Origin: Chromera velia
Lineage: Eukaryota; Sar; Chromeraceae
Length of the DNA stretch: 29,618 nucleotides
Assembly: GCA_018398765.1 (NCBI GenBank)
Contig: JAHBMJ010003907.1
Span: 133,622-163,239, forward strand
Direction of reading: 5' to 3'
The position numbers and the translations under genes are program-made. Below, piece by piece: positions 25,187-29,618 of the stretch. A model generated the notes under the pieces. It was not told the origin of the DNA. It saw nothing but the letters and a program-made list of their open reading frames with translations, and did no database searches. How positions within the stretch are numbered: the stretch's first letter is position 1; every line of letters begins with the position of its first letter.

Positions 25187-27355
25187 ATGATTGCGATCCC
25201 ATCTATTAATGAGGAGGCGCTTGGCGCATCCCAAATCAGCACTGTGAGGGAGGGCCAGGGAGGGAGGCAAAGAAGACAACGGCGGTGTATCACTCTCCCC
25301 TCCAAGGCGGTTCAGGACCCCTCAGCTACAGCAAATGAATTCCTCAAAGCCCCACTACCCGTAGCTACAGGCGGGACAGGATCCTCTAGACGTCGCCTGT
25401 CTCGTCGTTCGTCTTTTCTCTCCACAGGCCCTGCATGCCACCCCCCTGCTAGACCCCTCACAAGCAGGAGACAGAGGTGCAAAACGATCGGAGCCATCCC
25501 ATTCGCCCCACCCGATTTAGATATCGACACCATCACAGTATACGACGACGCCTGCGAGGTGCCTGAGGGCAGTGCACTGAGTAGGGGCTCGGGATCCTTC
25601 GTGTCTGCTTTGGAGATTGCACACCCAGCAGATGACCATACAGTCATTCTCACCGCCTCCTACTCCTCCTCAGGTGCCACAGACCCAGTCAAGCCCACCT
25701 CACCCAGGGATTCGCGGGGGTCTGATGATATTTACTTGTACGATATTATGAGGCAGATCTCGAGGGCAAAGGAGGAAGGGGAGAGGGGGGAAGAGAAGAA
25801 GAAGCCGAGCAGAAAGGAGACGTGTATGGCGACTACAACCATGGCTTCGACTGCTGTCTGCAGTGGTGGGGGGGGCATATCCCCCTTGGTCAGGAGAGAG
25901 GGGGAGGGCAATCTGAAACTTCAGCACGATGCACAAGGCTCAGGAGAGGGCGAGGAGAATGTGTCATTGTTGGAGATGATGCATCGTGTCTCGAAGGCAA
26001 AAAAGGAAAAGAAGGAAAGAGGGGGGAGAGACAGAGGAGGAGGAAGAGGTTCTGTCTCCTCAGTGACACCCACAGGGACAAAAACCAAATCCTCCTCTTG
26101 CACGCGAACAGGCCCGGGAGTAGACGCAGCCATAGGTCAGACAGGAGTACGTCCGCCTCATCAGATGAAGAAGAGGGTGTCGATGGCGGATGTCACCGCA
26201 GACATCACGAGGAGTTTTGGTGATGTGGGGCGTGAAGGAGGCACACAAGAAGACCCTCTGAGTGTCTGTAAGTCGATACTCTTCCCGTCCTCCTCGGTGG
26301 GAAAGAGGGGAGACGGCAAGACTGATTATGGGGGGGGTGTGAAAGAAGAAAGAGAAGTACAAGACGAGGAGGAAGAAGACGATGCGAATCTCTCTCTGGA
26401 GGAAATGATTCGACAAGTTTCTGAGACAAGATCAAGATCAAAAGAAGGAAATCCGCTGCTAAACAAGAGCGACGGGGACAAGTCAATGTCAACGCAAATT
26501 CAACTCCCTGCCCTGCCCCCCGATCAAGACCACGTCCTCCCATTCGTCTCCTCTTCCTCCAAGTCCGCTTTCTCTTCCCCCCTTCAACAACCTCTCTTCA
26601 ACCCACCTCCAGCTGCTGCCATCGCAACAACCCAGAGAACCAAATCTCCCCACGCTCGTCTTCCACGAACAGGTCGGAGAGACCTCTTTTCTCCCTGTCC
26701 TTCTTCGCCGAAGGGGATCCTGTGCATGTTGCTGAAGGACGAAATGAGGTCTGCCTTCTCTGCCTCACCTGTGACAAGCCGCGCGAGTGACTGCGGCAAG
26801 ACTGGAGGCAGGGGTCTCTATCTCTACAGTGGCAGCGGGATCGTCACCACCACTGCTGCAGCTGTCAGAGCTCCGCTTTCAGACACTTTCTGTGCCATGA
26901 AGGCTCCGAATTCTGCCGCTGCTCCACCTCGAGATCTGGCAAGAAAAGAAGAAACGAGCGGGGGGGAGGGATCTGCTTTCACTTGTGCGCCTGTCTCCCG
27001 CAGTCGGAGGAGGATTTATGAAATTGAGGCCCCCCAGCCGAAAGGGGACAGGTGTCACAGGAGATCCCGCACCAAGCCGCTTGCTTCGGTTGTGGCAACA
27101 GAGTGGGAGTTGGAGAGAGGGCCGCAAGGGAAAGAAGAGGAAGCGGCGAAGCAGACGAGGACTGCGAAAGTCCATTCAACGTCTCTTTCCGACAGTCTGA
27201 CTGCAGTGGCTGCAGCGTTGAAGGCAGAGCAAAAGAAGAATGGGGGTCGTTTCACCTTCACTGACCAGAGCATGGAAATGTTTCAGCTGCGTTCGAGTGC
27301 ATGTGTGCCTGTCAAGTGGAGGGAGAAAGCTCTGGCTTCGTTTTTTGCGGAATGA
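25187..27355 (+). CDS. Hypothetical disordered protein with three amphipathic repeat motifs, single exon
   Basis: One open frame of 722 residues runs from an ATG to a TGA, far longer than chance at this composition and with no microsatellite in it. I recognise no domain. It is rich in Ser, Pro, Arg, Lys and Glu and probably mostly disordered. Three copies of a short motif stand out, spaced by 76 and about 142 residues: DDIYLYDIMRQISRAKEE (about 180), ENVSLLEMMHRVSKAKKE (about 257) and DANLSLEEMIRQVSETRS (about 399). Each has an acidic start, a Leu/Met helix, then a basic-Ser segment (RQIS, HRVS, RQVS). The N-terminus also holds RRRLSRRSS, a basophilic kinase-type site. The C-terminus (ALKAEQKKNGGRFTFTD onward) looks folded. 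Function unknown. The intron-free structure contrasts with its neighbours. Confidence 0.72.
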   Translation: MIAIPSINEEALGASQISTVREGQGGRQRRQRRCITLPSKAVQDPSATANEFLKAPLPVATGGTGSSRRRLSRRSSFLSTGPACHPPARPLTSRRQRCKTIGAIPFAPPDLDIDTITVYDDACEVPEGSALSRGSGSFVSALEIAHPADDHTVILTASYSSSGATDPVKPTSPRDSRGSDDIYLYDIMRQISRAKEEGERGEEKKKPSRKETCMATTTMASTAVCSGGGGISPLVRREGEGNLKLQHDAQGSGEGEENVSLLEMMHRVSKAKKEKKERGGRDRGGGRGSVSSVTPTGTKTKSSSCTRTGPGVDAAIGQTGVRPPHQMKKRVSMADVTADITRSFGDVGREGGTQEDPLSVCKSILFPSSSVGKRGDGKTDYGGGVKEEREVQDEEEEDDANLSLEEMIRQVSETRSRSKEGNPLLNKSDGDKSMSTQIQLPALPPDQDHVLPFVSSSSKSAFSSPLQQPLFNPPPAAAIATTQRTKSPHARLPRTGRRDLFSPCPSSPKGILCMLLKDEMRSAFSASPVTSRASDCGKTGGRGLYLYSGSGIVTTTAAAVRAPLSDTFCAMKAPNSAAAPPRDLARKEETSGGEGSAFTCAPVSRSRRRIYEIEAPQPKGDRCHRRSRTKPLASVVATEWELERGPQGKEEEAAKQTRTAKVHSTSLSDSLTAVAAALKAEQKKNGGRFTFTDQSMEMFQLRSSACVPVKWREKALASFFAE

Positions 27356-27924
27356 GAATTTATTTTGCTACGTTGAGAGAGGGGGGAAGGGGAAGAGAAA
27401 CGATGCTAGCTGAACTGTCTGCGGAAAAAAAATTGAATCTGTCTCGAGCATTCAAAGAGATGGATGGGGAAGAGACTGTTGGGGCGCGTGGTGCTTCCCT
27501 CTTTCATGTTGAGCCAAAGCCAGATGAATGGAAAGAGAGCTTCATGGGAACGACACATAAGGAAGGAAGGAAGGAAGGAAGGAAGGAAATAGAATGTGGT
27601 GGGCTTCATAGAGAGGAGCAAAAATTTTCTTGAGGTCGACTGGGCCTCGGAGGGCAAAATCGTGGGGGGGGGAAGGAAGGAAGGGAGGTGCCTATCGATG
27701 CAGCTGCTGAATGAACAGTCTTTGACTCATTCATTCATTCATACTTTCTGTCTGTGTGAAGCGGCGTGGGTGATCGGAACACAGTCCTTCCACTGCCTTG
27801 GAGAGTTGGAGAGTGAGAGAGAGATGTCTGGCTGACTGAAGAACAGACAGACCGACTGACAGACCTTTTCTGTTTTTCTGCTTCTCTCTCCTTTTTCTTT
27901 TTGCCTGCCTGCACGCACGAAAGT

Positions 27925-28113
27925 CTCTTTTGTCCATGCATGAAGCAGGGAGTCCTGCGAATAGAATAGAATAGCATCTTTTTTGTTCATGCATGAAGCA
28001 GGGAGTCCTGCGAATAGAATAGAATAGAATAGCGTCTCTTTTGTTCATGCATGAAGCAGGGGGGAGTCCTGCGAATAGAATAGAATAGAATAGAACAAAA
28101 TAGAATAGAATAG
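27925..28113. repeat. Three-copy minisatellite with an internal hairpin and (GAATA)n tail
   Basis: Units of about 52-60 bp start at about 27925, 27977 and 28034. Each holds CATGCATGAAGCAG, then the inverted repeat GCAGG-GAGT-CCTGC, then a growing number of GAATA units. Copy 3 has two to three extra G's in the hairpin loop. CATGCATG is also self-complementary. Confidence 0.9.
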
Positions 28114-28137
28114 TGGTGTGATGAGTCAGCTGCTGGT

Positions 28138-28283
28138 GTGATTCGCTTGCAAGTCGACGACATGCAGACAGTTGCTGAACCAAATTTATTCTTTCTTTAC
28201 TTCTTTCACTGTGATTCGCTTGCAAGTCAACGACATGCAGACAGTTGCTGAACCAAATTTATTCTTTCCTTACTTCTTTCACT
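28138..28283. repeat. Perfectly abutting 73-bp tandem duplication
   Basis: Copies at 28138-28210 and 28211-28283 begin GTGATTCGCTTGCAAGTC and end ACTTCTTTCACT, with about two differences. ATTCGCTTGCAGGC at 28331 may be a third, decayed start. The unit is not simple sequence. Confidence 0.9.
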
Positions 28284-29618
28284 CCTAGCTCCTTCCTGCG
28301 CCTGCAGTGGAATCGGTATCCTTCCTTTGCATTCGCTTGCAGGCCAGCGAGGAAAGGAAAGGAAAGGAAGATAGGGGGACAAAAATAAACGTTAAATTTC
28401 TGTCTGCCGTTTGGACGTGCTTTGAGGCAACACAGTCGTCCCTTCTTGCGGTGTCTTCCGGCCTCAAATTTTGGATGCGTGGATGGATGGATGTCTTTCT
28501 GCATGTCTCCCTCCCTCTCGAGAGTCCTGTTCGATCGATCGAAGAACAAGATGCATGCCCTTGCAAGCTCTTGTGCGTGTGGTCCTCATTCAGAATGTCT
28601 TCTGTCTTCTTTCTTGTGTGTCTTCTTCGCGTTCATTCTGGCTGATTGAGTTGAGTTCAGTTGATCACATTCTTAAACGCTAGACAGAGAGGAGAGGAGT
28701 GGGCCTTCGTTCCTTCCTTCCTCTTCTCTTCCCAAAAGAGTATTTTCTCTTCTCTCTCGCCTCTCTCTCCTTCGGGCGGGATCCTAGACAGCATTGAAAG
28801 GAGGAGAGGAGAGCGGCTTAAATTCTTCTTCCTTCGGACGGTCGCTTGATTGACTGACCAATGAATCAATTGGAATCTCCGGTGCGAGAATTCACTGACA
28901 GTTAATCGAGTGAGCGAGCGAGCGAAAAAAAAAATGTGTTTATCAATACATACCTCGGAATGAAAAAAGGGAGGGAGGGAAGACAGAATCGGTGGATGGA
29001 TGGCTGCATGGCTTCCTCGTTGGATTGATTTAAAAATCCGAGGCTTCTTTTTTTCTTTCTTTCTTTGATTGACTATCTGATGAATGAATGAATGAATGAA
29101 TGAACAAATGACTTAATCGCATCTCCGTGGAAGGCTCGGATTGACTGTGTACTTGCGGGGGGGTGTCGGCAGAAGTCTGCGTGGCTTCGTCTGTCTCTGT
29201 CTCTTCCTGCCTGCCTGTCTCTCAGTCTCTGTTTGCGTCTGTCTGTCTGCCTCTACGTGCCTCTCCCAAATTATGACTATCGATCTGTCTGTGTGTCTAT
29301 CCTTCGTCTCTCTGTATGTGTGCCTGCCTGTTTTTGATTAGCGAATCGATCGAGTTCTTCTTCTTCTTCTTCCCCTTCAGGTTCCCCTCTTCGGAAAGAT
29401 TCACCCGAATTGAACTCGCTGACTGCTTGACAGATTCGTAGACTCGAAGTGGTTTGTTGCTCTCTTTGCTGCATGAAAGAAAAAATTTCCCATGCAGTCG
29501 ACGTACCTGCCTGACTAGTTTGGAGGGTGCGGGAAAGGCACAGCAGGGGAAGTAGGGGAGGAGGTGAAGGATTCATTCAAAGAGCAGCTCGGTTAGAAAG
29601 TCCAAAGACTCGGTGGAG

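Larger units (their letters stand above)
27356..29618. other. Repeat-rich region with no supportable gene
   Basis: Downstream of the 722-residue ORF I find GGAA and GGAG runs (27560-27690), the 27925-28113 minisatellite, the 73-bp duplication, a TTTC and ATGA run near 29045-29105, and CTGT-rich sequence at 29190-29340. Short open frames on both strands lack domain similarity and plausible splice structure. The last 45 bases could hold the end of a minus-strand gene, but the evidence is too thin to call it. Confidence 0.6.

Noticed and set aside
29277..29576. 99-codon minus-strand frame with a Glu-rich stretch after a TTTCATGCAG acceptor-like site
   Set aside because: Glu run comes from a TTC microsatellite, no donor or partner exon can be shown, and the rest is CTGT repeat.
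29573..29618. Possible C-terminus of a minus-strand gene entering from the right edge (14 codons ending ELLFE)
   Set aside because: Fourteen codons without a stop is not evidence; no splice site or homology is visible.

Overview
This is nuclear DNA from a eukaryote, probably a photosynthetic alveolate. A chromerid such as Chromera velia is my best guess, and that identification is inference. The reasons are an alveolate-style calcium-dependent protein kinase (kinase plus four EF-hands, with an HRDLKLEN catalytic loop and a LIDFGFS segment), a spliceosomal DEAD-box helicase in 17 small exons, and introns and spacers packed with di- and tetranucleotide repeats. There are no operons, tRNAs, rRNAs, CRISPR arrays or recognisable transposon genes. 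Two ambiguous bases (about 2262 and 14882) mark assembly uncertainty.

Layout: (1) 14-5752, minus strand: a CDPK in nine visible exons, running off the left edge inside EF-hand 4. Its first exon encodes an MGNQQAK N-terminus. (2) 5753-7026: a divergent spacer with a G/C-only palindromic block, a hairpin, T-runs and two 26-bp direct repeats. (3) 7027-13409, plus strand: a five-exon gene for a 1,590-residue protein with an MGCGSS N-terminus, an HYT-type ADP-ribosyltransferase-like segment, many TPR-like repeats and an acidic tail. (4) 13410-14447: an AT-rich convergent 3' spacer. (5) 14448-24288, minus strand: a complete 720-residue Prp28/DDX23 helicase in 17 exons. (6) 24289-25186: a divergent spacer. 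(7) 25187-27355, plus strand: a single-exon 722-residue disordered protein with three copies of a short amphipathic motif. (8) 27356-29618: repeats with no supportable gene, including a hairpin-bearing minisatellite and a perfectly abutting 73-bp duplication.

The three intron-bearing genes were rebuilt by hand. Reading phase is consistent across all 28 internal junctions, and the protein families match across them, so the splice sites can be compared. They are odd. Donors follow GTNNGT, usually with a pyrimidine at +3 (GTCAGT, GTCGGT, GTTGGT); only one has A at +3. In 12 of 29 donors the site is the first unit of a longer GTNN tetranucleotide run. All 16 helicase acceptors end in GCAG, often with almost no pyrimidine tract. 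At four exons in three genes, the segment spanning the 3' splice site is duplicated just upstream inside the intron. One of these duplications, in the CDPK junction region, keeps an in-frame second acceptor.

The genes have no evident shared pathway. The CDPK and the TPR protein are divergent neighbours and both have Met-Gly N-termini that suggest myristoylation and membrane attachment. The helicase acts in the nucleus at the 5' splice site, the same signal that looks unusual here.
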